Source of the DNA: Chitinophaga agri
Lineage (GTDB): Bacteria; Bacteroidota; Bacteroidia; Chitinophagales; Chitinophagaceae
Direction of reading: 5' to 3'
DNA: 64,000 bases
NCBI RefSeq assembly: GCF_010093065.1
Contig: NZ_CP048113.1
Location: 4,588,001 to 4,652,000 of the forward strand
This document shows positions 18,026-26,327 of this stretch, in pieces; position 1 is the stretch's first letter; every line of letters starts with the position of its first letter. The notes below the pieces were generated by a model that was given only the letters and a program-made list of their open reading frames with translations, ran no database searches and was not told the DNA's origin. The position numbers and the translations under genes are program-made.

Positions 18026-18105
18026 AAACGGGCTTCCAGCTCAGCTGTAGGCGCCCCTGCCAAACCTACAATTGCTGACGGCTGCCGTCAAATGCAGACA
18101 ACTAT

Positions 18106-18768
18106 ATGAAACAACCACTGCTTGTTATTTGCCTGTTATGCCTGAGTGGGGTGTCCCTCTTTGCCCAGGACAAAACGCCCTTTCGCCGGTCTACCTATAT
18201 CAAGGTGAACCCCACTCGGCTGATCAATGAACTGGAAGTGACCATCGAACAGGAATTTTCAGAAAAGATCAGTCTTGAACTGGGCGTTAGCGGTATCTAC
18301 ACCGACTACCCTGATTATATATTCGCCAGGAAAATAGATATCGGGCAGAAAAAACCTGATATCAGCACCGAACAATTCGTCGATGGAAGAGGTCTTGGCT
18401 TCAGCGCCAGCCTCCGCTGGTACCTGGTCACCCAAAAAGATGATCTCGCCCGCATCCAGGGCACCTACTTCCAGCCTGTCCTATTATATAAGAAGGTGTT
18501 TTACCCTAACGAAAAGATCAATATCCAGGGAGGTGAGTATGAGAATACGGGTGATAAGGATGTATATGCCCTTCAGTTACTGCTTGGCCGCCAGATCAGA
18601 AAAGATAAATTCATCATTGACCCCTATGTCGGTGTAGGTATCCGCGCCAAAGTATACGACTACAATAATTTCTATGATAATAATGGTGTCGCCGACTCGC
18701 GGGATGGACGCCTGATCAGCGTACTGCCAAGTCTGCATATCGGTGTAAAGATCGGCCTGCGGATGTAA
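18106..18768 (+). CDS. Putative outer-membrane beta-barrel protein
   Basis: This 220-residue protein has a clear signal peptide (MKQPLLVICLLCLSGVSLFA, then Q). The mature part alternates polar and hydrophobic residues, with strand-like segments such as KISLELGVSGIY, LGFSASLRWYLV and PYVGVGIRAKVY. It ends in VGVKIGLRM, which looks like a final barrel strand. It contains no recognised catalytic motif. I infer a small outer-membrane barrel or porin-like protein of DUF3575-like appearance, but I cannot name the family with certainty. It follows purN by 80 bases and may be transcribed separately. Confidence 0.6.
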   Translation: MKQPLLVICLLCLSGVSLFAQDKTPFRRSTYIKVNPTRLINELEVTIEQEFSEKISLELGVSGIYTDYPDYIFARKIDIGQKKPDISTEQFVDGRGLGFSASLRWYLVTQKDDLARIQGTYFQPVLLYKKVFYPNEKINIQGGEYENTGDKDVYALQLLLGRQIRKDKFIIDPYVGVGIRAKVYDYNNFYDNNGVADSRDGRLISVLPSLHIGVKIGLRM

Positions 18769-18864
18769 GCCCCCTCACCAGCAACGGTCTCCCGAACATC
18801 TGCCGCTCTCTTTCTCCACCCGCCTGCCGGTAGGGTGCCCCGACATATTTCGCTAATTGTGTGC

Positions 18865-18872
18865 TACCTTTG
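18865..18872 (+). promoter_or_regulatory. -7 element upstream of the second SCO gene
   Basis: TACCTTTG lies 22 bases before the ATG and matches TAnnTTTG. No clear TTG is seen at the -33 position (ATTTCG instead), so the promoter may be weak or need an activator. Confidence 0.4.
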
Positions 18873-18893
18873 TAGTGTAAAACGACTGGCATC

Positions 18894-19523
18894 ATGTCTA
18901 AGAAGAATGTGTTCTATGTAATATTTTTTGTCCTGCTAAGCATCGCCTTCCTCGGCTATTCAGGGTACGTGATCAAAGGAGAGAAGGGAAGCTTCTTCGG
19001 AGAAGAGAAATTACCAATACTGGGGACCAACGGTCATACCATCGGCGGATTCTCTTTCACCAACCAGGAAGGGAAAACCATTACTAGCAAAGACGTGGAA
19101 GGGAAGGTGTATGTGGCCGAATACTTCTTCACGACCTGCACCAACATTTGTCCGAAGATGAATGAAAATATGAAGGATGTGTACGCGAAATATAAAAGTG
19201 AACCGCGCTTCCGCATCCTGTCGCATACTGTAGATCCGGAAACTGACAGCATCCCTGTATTAAAAACATACGCGGAAGAGCATGGCGCCGATCCGGCTAA
19301 CTGGTGGTTCCTCACCGGCAGCAAAAAAGAACTGTACAAACTGGCAAGAGCCGGCTATATGGTCGACAACGGTACTTTCACCGGTGATGAGGACTTTGTA
19401 CACACACAGTGGTTTGCGCTTGTAGACGGTGAAGGCCGTGTACGCGGACTCTATGAAGGAACAAAAAAGACAGACGTAGACAAGCTGATCACAGACATCG
19501 GCCGTTTGCTAAGGGAAAAGTAA
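18894..19523 (+). CDS. SCO family protein (second copy, paired with a Fur regulator)
   Basis: This 209-residue protein has an N-terminal membrane anchor and a thioredoxin-like SCO domain. Its copper site is CTNIC in YFFTTCTNICPKM, with the distal His in DFVHTQWF. It is clearly related to the SCO at 1725-2411: both share a VDPE(R/T)DS stretch and NWW(L/F)LTG(A/S)KKE. It lies outside the oxidase operon, 20 bases upstream of a Fur-family gene, and is probably co-transcribed with it. A role in copper delivery or redox under metal limitation is an inference from this pairing. Confidence 0.92.
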   Translation: MSKKNVFYVIFFVLLSIAFLGYSGYVIKGEKGSFFGEEKLPILGTNGHTIGGFSFTNQEGKTITSKDVEGKVYVAEYFFTTCTNICPKMNENMKDVYAKYKSEPRFRILSHTVDPETDSIPVLKTYAEEHGADPANWWFLTGSKKELYKLARAGYMVDNGTFTGDEDFVHTQWFALVDGEGRVRGLYEGTKKTDVDKLITDIGRLLREK

Positions 19524-19542
19524 TCACTCATTATAAATTATC

Positions 19543-19968
19543 ATGAGCAACAAGAACAAAGCAAGTATTACGGAACTGCTCCGGCTCAGTAAGCTCAGCA
19601 TAACTGATACCCGTGTGAAGATACTGGAGCTGTTCATGAACTCCAATGGCGCGCTTGAACATAGCAGTTTTGAAAAATTAGCCGGTCAGAGCTTTGACCG
19701 TGTGACCGTTTACCGCACATTACAAACCTTCCTCGATAAAGGGATTATTCACAGTATACCAACTACTGATACTTCTATTCGTTACGCACTCTGCAAATCA
19801 GACTGTTCGGAGCATGATCACCATGACCATCATGTCCATTTTAAATGTGAAGAATGTGGTACTACCACCTGTCTTGACACCGACGTACCGGATATCCAGC
19901 TACCGAAAGGATATGCGATGCATAATGTGGATGTAGTAGTAAGTGGTGTGTGTAAACAATGCAAATAG
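19543..19968 (+). CDS. Fur family metal-responsive transcriptional regulator
   Basis: This 141-residue protein has an N-terminal winged helix (ITDTRVKILELF and DRVTVYRTLQTFLDKGII) and a C-terminal dimerisation domain. The metal-binding stretch HDHHDHHVHFKCEECG is followed by a second Cys pair (CKQC) at the end, the structural zinc site of Fur/Zur proteins. Sequence alone does not tell iron from zinc sensing. The His-rich linker favours Zn or a broad metal response. Short forms of this type are common in Bacteroidota. It probably regulates its own operon with SCO. Confidence 0.9.
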   Translation: MSNKNKASITELLRLSKLSITDTRVKILELFMNSNGALEHSSFEKLAGQSFDRVTVYRTLQTFLDKGIIHSIPTTDTSIRYALCKSDCSEHDHHDHHVHFKCEECGTTTCLDTDVPDIQLPKGYAMHNVDVVVSGVCKQCK

Positions 19969-20011
19969 ACATAAGTAACCGGGCCGGCCCTGAAAGGTCT
20001 GCCTTATAAAG

Positions 20012-20046
20012 AAGGTATGGCTCGCTTTGGCGGGCCTTATTTTTTT
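20012..20046 (+). terminator. Probable terminator after the Fur gene
   Basis: A G/C-rich imperfect hairpin (AAGG...CGC-N4-GCG...CCTT) is followed by a T-rich tract at 20040-20046. The stem is not perfect, so confidence is moderate. Confidence 0.45.
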
Positions 20047-20083
20047 CCGGTAAATGATCTTCCTGAAAGTGCGCCCACCCTGC

Positions 20084-20623
20084 TTACACCAGCAATAATT
20101 CCTTCACCGTCTCCTTTCCCGGCAGATCGGCTGCGACCACAACAAGCTTGCCTCCCGCGGGTAGCATGGCGGCTTTATAATACCAGTCCACTCCATTCCG
20201 GCCCAATACCGCCAAACCGCTTTCTATGATACCCCCGTCAGCATCTACCACACTTACTTTTACCTTTGCTACCCGGAACTCATCCTTAGCGGTCACGACC
20301 ACCTCCGTATCTTCCAACCGGATGTTCTGTACCTCCGGAGAGTGGTAAGCATCCTTTACGGCCATATTATAAGCATTCTGCCCAGGGCCTGCCAGTGAGG
20401 CGTAATAGGCCTTTATCTCAGGATCATTCATCATGTCCCTGGCCAGATCCGCTGCTATGCGCATCTTATGCCTGGCTTCCAGCTGTTTCTGTGTTGGTTT
20501 TTTATTAGAAGGGCGGCGTTTCTTCGCCATAATGATCTGCCCATTCCGTTCGTAGATGGTGATTTGTCTCCCGATGGTGCCCCGCACCAGCTGCAGGAGA
20601 ATATTGTCTTTAACAATGGCCAT
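20084..20623 (-). CDS. Hypothetical protein with basic N-terminal segment
   Basis: I do not recognise this 179-residue protein with confidence. It starts with a short strand-like segment (GTIGRQITIYERNGQIIM), then a very basic stretch (AKKRRPSNKKPTQKQLEARHKMRIA) and an Ala-rich helix. The C-terminal half resembles a beta-sandwich (VVVTAKDEFRVAKVKVSVVDADG, in pieces). The N-terminus is faintly similar to Bacteroidota DUF6266-type proteins, which also begin with a GxxG strand and a Pro/Thr/Gln-rich turn. It has no signal peptide or membrane helix. It stands alone, convergent with the Fur gene, with a perfect 17-bp inverted repeat about 90 bases upstream of its start. Confidence 0.6.
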   Translation of the reverse strand: MAIVKDNILLQLVRGTIGRQITIYERNGQIIMAKKRRPSNKKPTQKQLEARHKMRIAADLARDMMNDPEIKAYYASLAGPGQNAYNMAVKDAYHSPEVQNIRLEDTEVVVTAKDEFRVAKVKVSVVDADGGIIESGLAVLGRNGVDWYYKAAMLPAGGKLVVVAADLPGKETVKELLLV

Positions 20624-20708
20624 AATAGTTGTTTTGAGGTTGTTATACTAATATACTACTAGTCTTTTAACAGGCATGTGGTCATCATATAAATTGAGTA
20701 TTTATACG

Positions 20709-20761
20709 TCATTTATATATCACTTCAATATCCCCTAGCTATTTAAGTGATATATAAATGA
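20709..20761. repeat. Perfect 17-bp inverted repeat
   Basis: Arms TCATTTATATATCACTT (20709-20725) and its exact complement (20745-20761) flank a 19-base loop. The element lies between the start of the hypothetical gene at 20623 and the pepF terminator. It is AT-rich and lacks a T tract, so it may be a protein-binding site or an mRNA structure. Confidence 0.85.
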
Positions 20762-20839
20762 TCTTTTGATCACCTGATAAATTGCCGATCAGATGCCTTC
20801 CAGGTGCTGTATACACAGATTCCTGGTGCCTAAAAAGAC

Positions 20840-20870
20840 AAGGGCCGTTCACTTTCGGTGAACGGCCCTT
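20840..20870 (-). terminator. Terminator of the oligoendopeptidase gene
   Basis: AAGGGCCGTTCAC (20840-20852) and GTGAACGGCCCTT (20858-20870) form a perfect 13-bp stem with a 5-base loop. On the minus strand it is followed by a TCTTTTTA tract. It sits 25 bases past the pepF stop. Confidence 0.88.
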
Positions 20871-20894
20871 ATGATGAATATCTGTTATGAACGG

Positions 20895-22625
20895 CTATTT
20901 CCCTGATAGCGCATCGATCTCCTGCTGCACAAACGCCGCCAGTTCCTGCACGTAAGCAGGGGAGAAGTCAAACCTGATTCCCGCCGCCTTGTACAGTTCC
21001 GGCAATGTACGGGTACTTCCCAGGCTCAATGCACTTATATAGTTATCCAGCGCCTGCTGCTTGTTCTCCTTGTACTGTTTCCACATGGCGATAGCCCCCA
21101 ACTGCGCGATACCATATTCTATATAATAGAACGGTACTTCAAACAGGTGCAGCTGCCGCTGCCAGCCAATAGCCCGGTAGGCTTCCCATCCGGTCCAGTC
21201 AGCTACGCCGGTAGAGAACTCGTCCTGGATACGTACCCACGCTGCTGTACGTTCTTCCACTGTATGCTGTGGATTTTCATAAACCCAGTGCTGGAACTTA
21301 TCGATCGTAGCGATCCACGGGAAGATCACGATGGCCCTTTCCAGCTGCTGCAGCTTAGCCCGACGTAACTCCTCTTCATCACTGAAGAAGATGTTCCATG
21401 CATCCATGGTGAACAGCTCCATGCTCATACTGGCCACTTCAGCAATCTCCATCGGGTACTCCTTGAAAGCACTCAATGGCAGATTATGGCTCAGGAAGGA
21501 ATGTACGGCATGACCACCTTCGTGTACCATTGTGGTCAGGTCTTTCATCTGACCGGCAGCATTCATAAAGATGAAAGGCACACCGGTTTCAGCCAGCGGA
21601 CAGTTATAACCGCCCGGTGCTTTACCCTTACGGCTTTCCAGGTCGAGGCGGCCCATTTTCTGCATCACCCGCAGGCAATTACCGAAGAAAGGACCTAACT
21701 CATCGAAGCACGCGATGGTCTTATTCACCAGTTCTTCGCTGGTATGGAAAGGCTCCAGTGGTTTGGTACCTGCTGGTTCCGCATCCGAATCCCATGGTTT
21801 CAGCACATCCAGTCCCAGTTTTTCACGCTGTTTCTCCTGCAAACCTTTTACGAGTGGCAGGATATGTTCTTTTATAGCGGTGTGGAACTGAAAACAATCT
21901 TCCTTGGTATAGTCAAAGCGGCCGAGGTCTTCGAACTTATAGTCGCGGTAGTTTGCAAAACCGGCATTCTTTGCCACCTGGTCTCTTTTCTGTACCAGGG
22001 TCGAAAACAGCTGGTCGAGGGTATCTTTATCTTCCAGGCGGCGATTGGCGGTTTTAGAAAATACTTCCTCTCTCAGGGCACGGTCACTTCCTTCCAGGAA
22101 GCGGGCTGCCTGTTGGAGCGTATATTCCTGTCCGTTCACGGTGATGGTCATTTTACCGGCAATAGCGCCGTATTGCTGTGACTGTACACTCAGTTCGGCC
22201 AGCAGGGGCACATTTTCCTCGCGGAATAGTTTCACCTGCTTACGTACGCTCCGCAGATATGTAGCGTACAGGTCCTGGTCCAGGGATTTTACAAGCTCGC
22301 TGGCCAGGAGTTTTTTATTCAGTGCATCCGCGTAGGGCTGCAGTTTTGGCTGTATTTCCATGCAGAAATAGGCGAAAGCCTCTTCCAGCGATTTATCGGT
22401 CGTATCGCAGGTCATGCGTATCTGGCGCCAGCAGGCATCCTCGCTGATGACAGCCTCCAGTTCGCTGATATCTTTCAGCCATTGCTCCAGTGCCGCGACA
22501 TTTTCCAGCGGCCGCTGCTGCAGCTCTTCAAAGTAAGGCTGCAATGCCTCCCACGTTGTTACCGTAAAGTCTTGCGGCAACAGTTTACGTGGCTGTTTCT
22601 CAATATTTGCGTCTAAAGTCTTCAT
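20895..22625 (-). CDS. pepF: M3 family oligoendopeptidase F
   Basis: This 576-residue cytoplasmic zinc metallopeptidase of the PepF/M3B type cleaves short peptides. The active site HEGGH lies near residue 370 in TTMVHEGGHAVHSFLS. The downstream Glu is in YPMEIAEVASMSMELF, which is the usual GxxExAS-type region. Length is normal for the family. It has no signal peptide, so the enzyme is intracellular. It is monocistronic, with a good hairpin terminator right after it. Confidence 0.95.
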   Translation of the reverse strand: MKTLDANIEKQPRKLLPQDFTVTTWEALQPYFEELQQRPLENVAALEQWLKDISELEAVISEDACWRQIRMTCDTTDKSLEEAFAYFCMEIQPKLQPYADALNKKLLASELVKSLDQDLYATYLRSVRKQVKLFREENVPLLAELSVQSQQYGAIAGKMTITVNGQEYTLQQAARFLEGSDRALREEVFSKTANRRLEDKDTLDQLFSTLVQKRDQVAKNAGFANYRDYKFEDLGRFDYTKEDCFQFHTAIKEHILPLVKGLQEKQREKLGLDVLKPWDSDAEPAGTKPLEPFHTSEELVNKTIACFDELGPFFGNCLRVMQKMGRLDLESRKGKAPGGYNCPLAETGVPFIFMNAAGQMKDLTTMVHEGGHAVHSFLSHNLPLSAFKEYPMEIAEVASMSMELFTMDAWNIFFSDEEELRRAKLQQLERAIVIFPWIATIDKFQHWVYENPQHTVEERTAAWVRIQDEFSTGVADWTGWEAYRAIGWQRQLHLFEVPFYYIEYGIAQLGAIAMWKQYKENKQQALDNYISALSLGSTRTLPELYKAAGIRFDFSPAYVQELAAFVQQEIDALSGK

Positions 22626-22786
22626 TTTACTAAAATAAGAAATTCTTAAGCAAAGACCAGAGCGATTACCGTACCAGGGAGGCGTATACTGCCATCTGGT
22701 CAGTACAAGTGATGGAAGAAAAGATCAAAAACAGGGCGGGACTGATCAGCAGCCAGGGGCAAAACGAGAGGTAGGGCAATAAAAAA

Positions 22787-22820
22787 CCAGACGCCGTATG
22801 TGCAAACACACAGCGTCTGG
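22787..22820 (-). terminator. Terminator of the DUF5606 gene
   Basis: CCAGACGC (22787-22794) pairs with GCGTCTGG (22813-22820), with an inner TGTG/CACA pairing. On the minus strand the stem is followed by TTTTTT (complement of 22781-22786), a typical intrinsic terminator 28 bases after the stop. Confidence 0.88.
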
Positions 22821-22848
22821 CATTGAATACTCAATAAATATGTAACGA

Positions 22849-23490
22849 CTACTCTTCCGTCTTCTTCTTCTTAGGAGCAGCTTTTTTCTTAGGTGCTTCT
22901 TCGCCTTCAGCAGCAGGAGCATCTTCTTTCTTCGCTCTTGCTTTCTTAGGCTTTTCAGCTGGAGCTTCCTCAGTAGCTACTTCCTCAGCGCCTTCTTTAG
23001 CCGCAGCTTTCTTAGGTTTAGCAGCCTTCTTAGCTGGTTTCTCCGCTACTTCAGCATCAGCAGCAGGAGCTTCTTCGGCTACTTCTACCTCTTCAGCTAC
23101 TTCTTCGAAGTTCAGCAGTTCGTTTGCTTTGAGGATGGCATACCATTTTACCATCTTCTTCATGTCGCTAACGTAAACCCTGTCCTCATCGAAAGAAGGA
23201 AACACGCTTTTGAAATAAGACTTGATAGCATTATTATCAGCCTTGGTACCTACCACGGCTGTGGTAGCTTCCTGATCCTGCATGGCCTTGAATACTTCAG
23301 CCAGGTTTACATTTTCTCCGGTTGTAAACACTTCAATGCTTTCCAGCGGAGTAAAATTATGGATGCGGGAGCTCACAAATTTGGTGCTCTTGTCTTCCAG
23401 AGATCTTACTATAGCGCCATCCTGTTTGCTGGCAATCAATTGAAACAGACCACTCAAACCGGTTACTGCAACTATTTCTCTATACTGCAT
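22849..23490 (-). CDS. DUF5606 family protein with Lys/Ala/Glu-rich tail
   Basis: This protein has 213 residues from the ATG at 23490 (a TTG two codons upstream is less likely). The first ~125 residues match DUF5606: a strand-rich part (GLSGLFQLIAS...GAIVRSLEDK), FTTGENVNLAEVF, and a helical part with VKWYAILKANELLNF. The last ~85 residues are low-complexity Ala, Lys, Glu and Pro with PKKAAAK and PKKKK blocks, much like bacterial histone H1-like tails. That suggests nucleic-acid binding or a flexible linker. It is cytoplasmic, with no signal peptide. A canonical promoter lies at 23511-23541. Confidence 0.85.
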   Translation of the reverse strand: MQYREIVAVTGLSGLFQLIASKQDGAIVRSLEDKSTKFVSSRIHNFTPLESIEVFTTGENVNLAEVFKAMQDQEATTAVVGTKADNNAIKSYFKSVFPSFDEDRVYVSDMKKMVKWYAILKANELLNFEEVAEEVEVAEEAPAADAEVAEKPAKKAAKPKKAAAKEGAEEVATEEAPAEKPKKARAKKEDAPAAEGEEAPKKKAAPKKKKTEE

Positions 23491-23510
23491 GTTCAAATTT
23501 TTAAGAAGCG

Positions 23511-23541
23511 CAAATATAAAAAATCGTTTCTATCCGACAAA
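23511..23541 (-). promoter_or_regulatory. Promoter of the DUF5606 gene
   Basis: On the minus strand TTTG (23538-23541) and TATATTTG (23511-23518) are 19 bases apart, a full match to the Bacteroidota promoter pattern. Confidence 0.65.
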
Positions 23542-23606
23542 TTGGAGAGGCTGTTCATTTAATTATTCTGCATAATTGACTAAAACAACCTTTCATATTG
23601 ACGACA

Positions 23607-26204
23607 TCAACTATTTAACTTTTTTCCTAATACCACAGGCAATTTCCATTGCCGGACCTCTCCTGCGGGGCTGAAAGCCTGCGCAAAGATGATATATATA
23701 CCTGTGACCAGCTCGCGGTTATTTTCTCCCCGGCCATCCCAGGTCATATATCCTGCTGCCGGCAGGGAAGTATTTCGCTCCAATAACCGGACCTTTCTTC
23801 CTGCTGCGTCAAAAATCGTGACATTTATGATGTACCCCGGCTCAGGAAACTGGTAGTGAAGTACAGCCAGGTCATCCAGTCCGTCGTTATCGGGAGAGAA
23901 GATAGCCGGCTGGACAGCCAGCATGCCTGTTCCTTCACCTGCTGGCAGCTGCCGGGAATTAGCCCTTCCTGGGGTGGCATATTTCACTGTTGATGCAGCC
24001 GAGCGCCAGTTATAGGCATCCTGTGTGGCACCATCGGGTTGTAACCTTTCCAGGGAAACACCACGGGTATTGCTGGCAAGTTCCGCATGCATCTTATCTG
24101 AATAGTGTAGTTCGTCAATGACCTGGCCGGCGGCGTTTAATAATACAACCGTGCCCTCCTCATTGATCAATGCCGGGAGGTCTATTTTATAAATTGCGTC
24201 CGGCGACCAGCAGTCGTAAGGTAAACACAGCGACGCCGGAGAGGTGGTGAAAGCCGCATAATTTCCCGGTAGCAATAAACGGGGAGTAGCTGACAAGGGA
24301 ATTACCTCATCCAGTCCGCCATCGGTTTTTCTTCTGGTGATGAATAACTGCCTCAGGTCAACTGCTTTCCGACTCCGGTTCCGGACCTCTACAAATTCAG
24401 GTACTCCGGGAGCAGGGTCATATAAGATCTCGTTGAACACGATATCAAAGCTATCTGCTATAAATGCCCTGGCCAGCAACAGCTCTTTTGTAGTTGTTAC
24501 CGGTTGTCCGGTACAGTCGTGCATATTATCCACAGCAATGGCATATACCTGATAAGGCAGGAGGGGAGCGGACAAACGTAGTGAGACACTATTATATAAC
24601 GGTGGCATTGCGGTAAGAGCTGTTACCTGTAGCTGCGGTTCAAAACGGTAACGGGCTACATCGCTTACCTGCATGCTATCCATTATTCCGGAAAAAGAAA
24701 GTATGACGGTCATACTATCTGGTGCATAAGCATTGATAACGGTCACAGGTGGAGGCGTTGTTCCAGGTGCGCTAACCGTATTCGGCCGGCCAGGCGTACC
24801 GCCTTCTTTTGCGAGCGATGGCCGCCAGTTCGAAGCACCTGCACAAGGTAAGTTGACGTCTACCATTTCAAGGCTCCATCCACCTTTCTCTTTCACCGGA
24901 TTATCATACCAGCTCCGGTCATAGGCGACAGCGTGTACGAGCATGCCACTATCATTGCGCAGCGTAATAAAATCACTGTCACCAGGTGCAGGAAAACTAC
25001 TGATACCCATCACAGGTGCATCTGCAGGAAAGAGGCCAGCAGACTGGCGGTCACAAACTATCAGGTAGCTACCGGGTGTGAATGTCCAGGCAGATAATGC
25101 TACGTCTCTGCTGCCGTTACCAATACGCCAGCCTTTCAGCTGAAAAGTAAAGGGACTATTGTTTTTCAGTTCTACGAAACGGGCAGGTAGTAATCCGGCG
25201 GAAGGCAATGCCCTGGGGAGAAATTCATGGATCAACACATCATATCCTGTACTGAGATAGTACAGGAAAGAGGTAGTTAGAACATGCGCCGTATTACCAG
25301 CAAGATCCGTTACCTCTTTAATATATAACTGAACGCTATCACCATTCGGGAACGGTTGAGAGAACTGTACATTTATGCAGGCAGGCATATTACTGTCCCT
25401 GCGGATCTGCAACGGAGTATTACCTGTTTGTGAAAGGTAGAAATGATCATAGTTACTGATGCTGCTGCTATCGGGTATTTCACTAAAACAGCAACTGAGT
25501 GTATGATCGTTGATCAATCGTACTGACAACAGAGAAGGAGGGGTCGTGTCAGCAACAACGGCACTGACACTGATATCATCAAAATAATGGCGGCGAAAGA
25601 AGGAAGCGGTAGACTGACGTACGGCAAAGCCCATGAAGCGGGAGGTATTATAACGATTATCCTTTGCGATGCCTTCGCGGACATAATTCGAGCCGCTGCC
25701 ATTTTCATCGGTCCATAGTTCCCAGTCATCGTCTTTCCGGCTCACTTTAATCTTGAGTAGGGAAGAGGTATGATCAGTGATACCATCCCTTCCGTCGATG
25801 AGTAGAACGGGAGTGGTGTTGCCATCTTTTCTGTACAGACAGATGTCATCTTTTGTGTTACCGATGCGCACGAAATACCCTTTGAGAGCGGGCGCCAGCA
25901 GATTGGCACTATCAGCGATCAGGAATACGTCCGTGTAGTTGAGAGAGGAGGTATTGAAATCCAGTTGCAGCCACCACTCCCATATTGCATTGCGGGCTAA
26001 CGAAGAGGGCGTGGAGAGGTAGAAGCCAGTGCTGGCCTGTTGCAGATGACTTCTCAGTTTGCCCTGCTCTACAGACCAGGCGGTATCTGTTCCGTTCCAG
26101 GAAACCGCCTCATTAATAGACTGATAATCAAACTTTTCGCTCACCTGAGCATAAGAGAAAGTTACCTGCAGGAGCAGGCATGCACAAACAATGGTAATAC
26201 GCAT
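23607..26204 (-). CDS. Secreted protein with lamin-tail domains and C-terminal FlgD-like/T9SS-type domain
   Basis: This 865-residue protein has a signal peptide (MRITIVCACLLLQVTFSYA, then Q). A laminin-G-like or jelly-roll N-terminal part covers about residues 20-215. Bacterial Ig-like segments starting DTTPPSLLSVRL follow. Two lamin-tail domains are visible: DVLIHEFLPR with RFVELKNNS, and DIVFNEILYDPAPGVPEFVE. The end (AIFSPDNDGLDDLAVLHYQF...DAAGRKVR...TWDGRGENN) is a CHU_C/FlgD-like C-terminal domain as found in T9SS cargo. It is probably exported to the surface or medium; the substrate is unknown. It is transcribed toward the DUF5606 gene. Confidence 0.85.
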   Translation of the reverse strand: MRITIVCACLLLQVTFSYAQVSEKFDYQSINEAVSWNGTDTAWSVEQGKLRSHLQQASTGFYLSTPSSLARNAIWEWWLQLDFNTSSLNYTDVFLIADSANLLAPALKGYFVRIGNTKDDICLYRKDGNTTPVLLIDGRDGITDHTSSLLKIKVSRKDDDWELWTDENGSGSNYVREGIAKDNRYNTSRFMGFAVRQSTASFFRRHYFDDISVSAVVADTTPPSLLSVRLINDHTLSCCFSEIPDSSSISNYDHFYLSQTGNTPLQIRRDSNMPACINVQFSQPFPNGDSVQLYIKEVTDLAGNTAHVLTTSFLYYLSTGYDVLIHEFLPRALPSAGLLPARFVELKNNSPFTFQLKGWRIGNGSRDVALSAWTFTPGSYLIVCDRQSAGLFPADAPVMGISSFPAPGDSDFITLRNDSGMLVHAVAYDRSWYDNPVKEKGGWSLEMVDVNLPCAGASNWRPSLAKEGGTPGRPNTVSAPGTTPPPVTVINAYAPDSMTVILSFSGIMDSMQVSDVARYRFEPQLQVTALTAMPPLYNSVSLRLSAPLLPYQVYAIAVDNMHDCTGQPVTTTKELLLARAFIADSFDIVFNEILYDPAPGVPEFVEVRNRSRKAVDLRQLFITRRKTDGGLDEVIPLSATPRLLLPGNYAAFTTSPASLCLPYDCWSPDAIYKIDLPALINEEGTVVLLNAAGQVIDELHYSDKMHAELASNTRGVSLERLQPDGATQDAYNWRSAASTVKYATPGRANSRQLPAGEGTGMLAVQPAIFSPDNDGLDDLAVLHYQFPEPGYIINVTIFDAAGRKVRLLERNTSLPAAGYMTWDGRGENNRELVTGIYIIFAQAFSPAGEVRQWKLPVVLGKKLNS

Positions 26205-26268
26205 GTTTAAATAAATTGGGTTGGTTTGGCCTGAAAATTAGTGATTTTCTATGATTCTGGCTCAGACA

Positions 26269-26298
26269 TTGAAAACCGCAATGGTTGTGTTAAATTTG
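26269..26298 (+). promoter_or_regulatory. Promoter of asd
   Basis: TTG (26269-26271) and TAAATTTG (26291-26298) are 19 bases apart, matching the Bacteroidota pattern. The ATG of asd is 30 bases further on. Confidence 0.65.
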
Positions 26299-26327
26299 CA
26301 TTTCCAAAAAATTAAAATGTAAAAACA

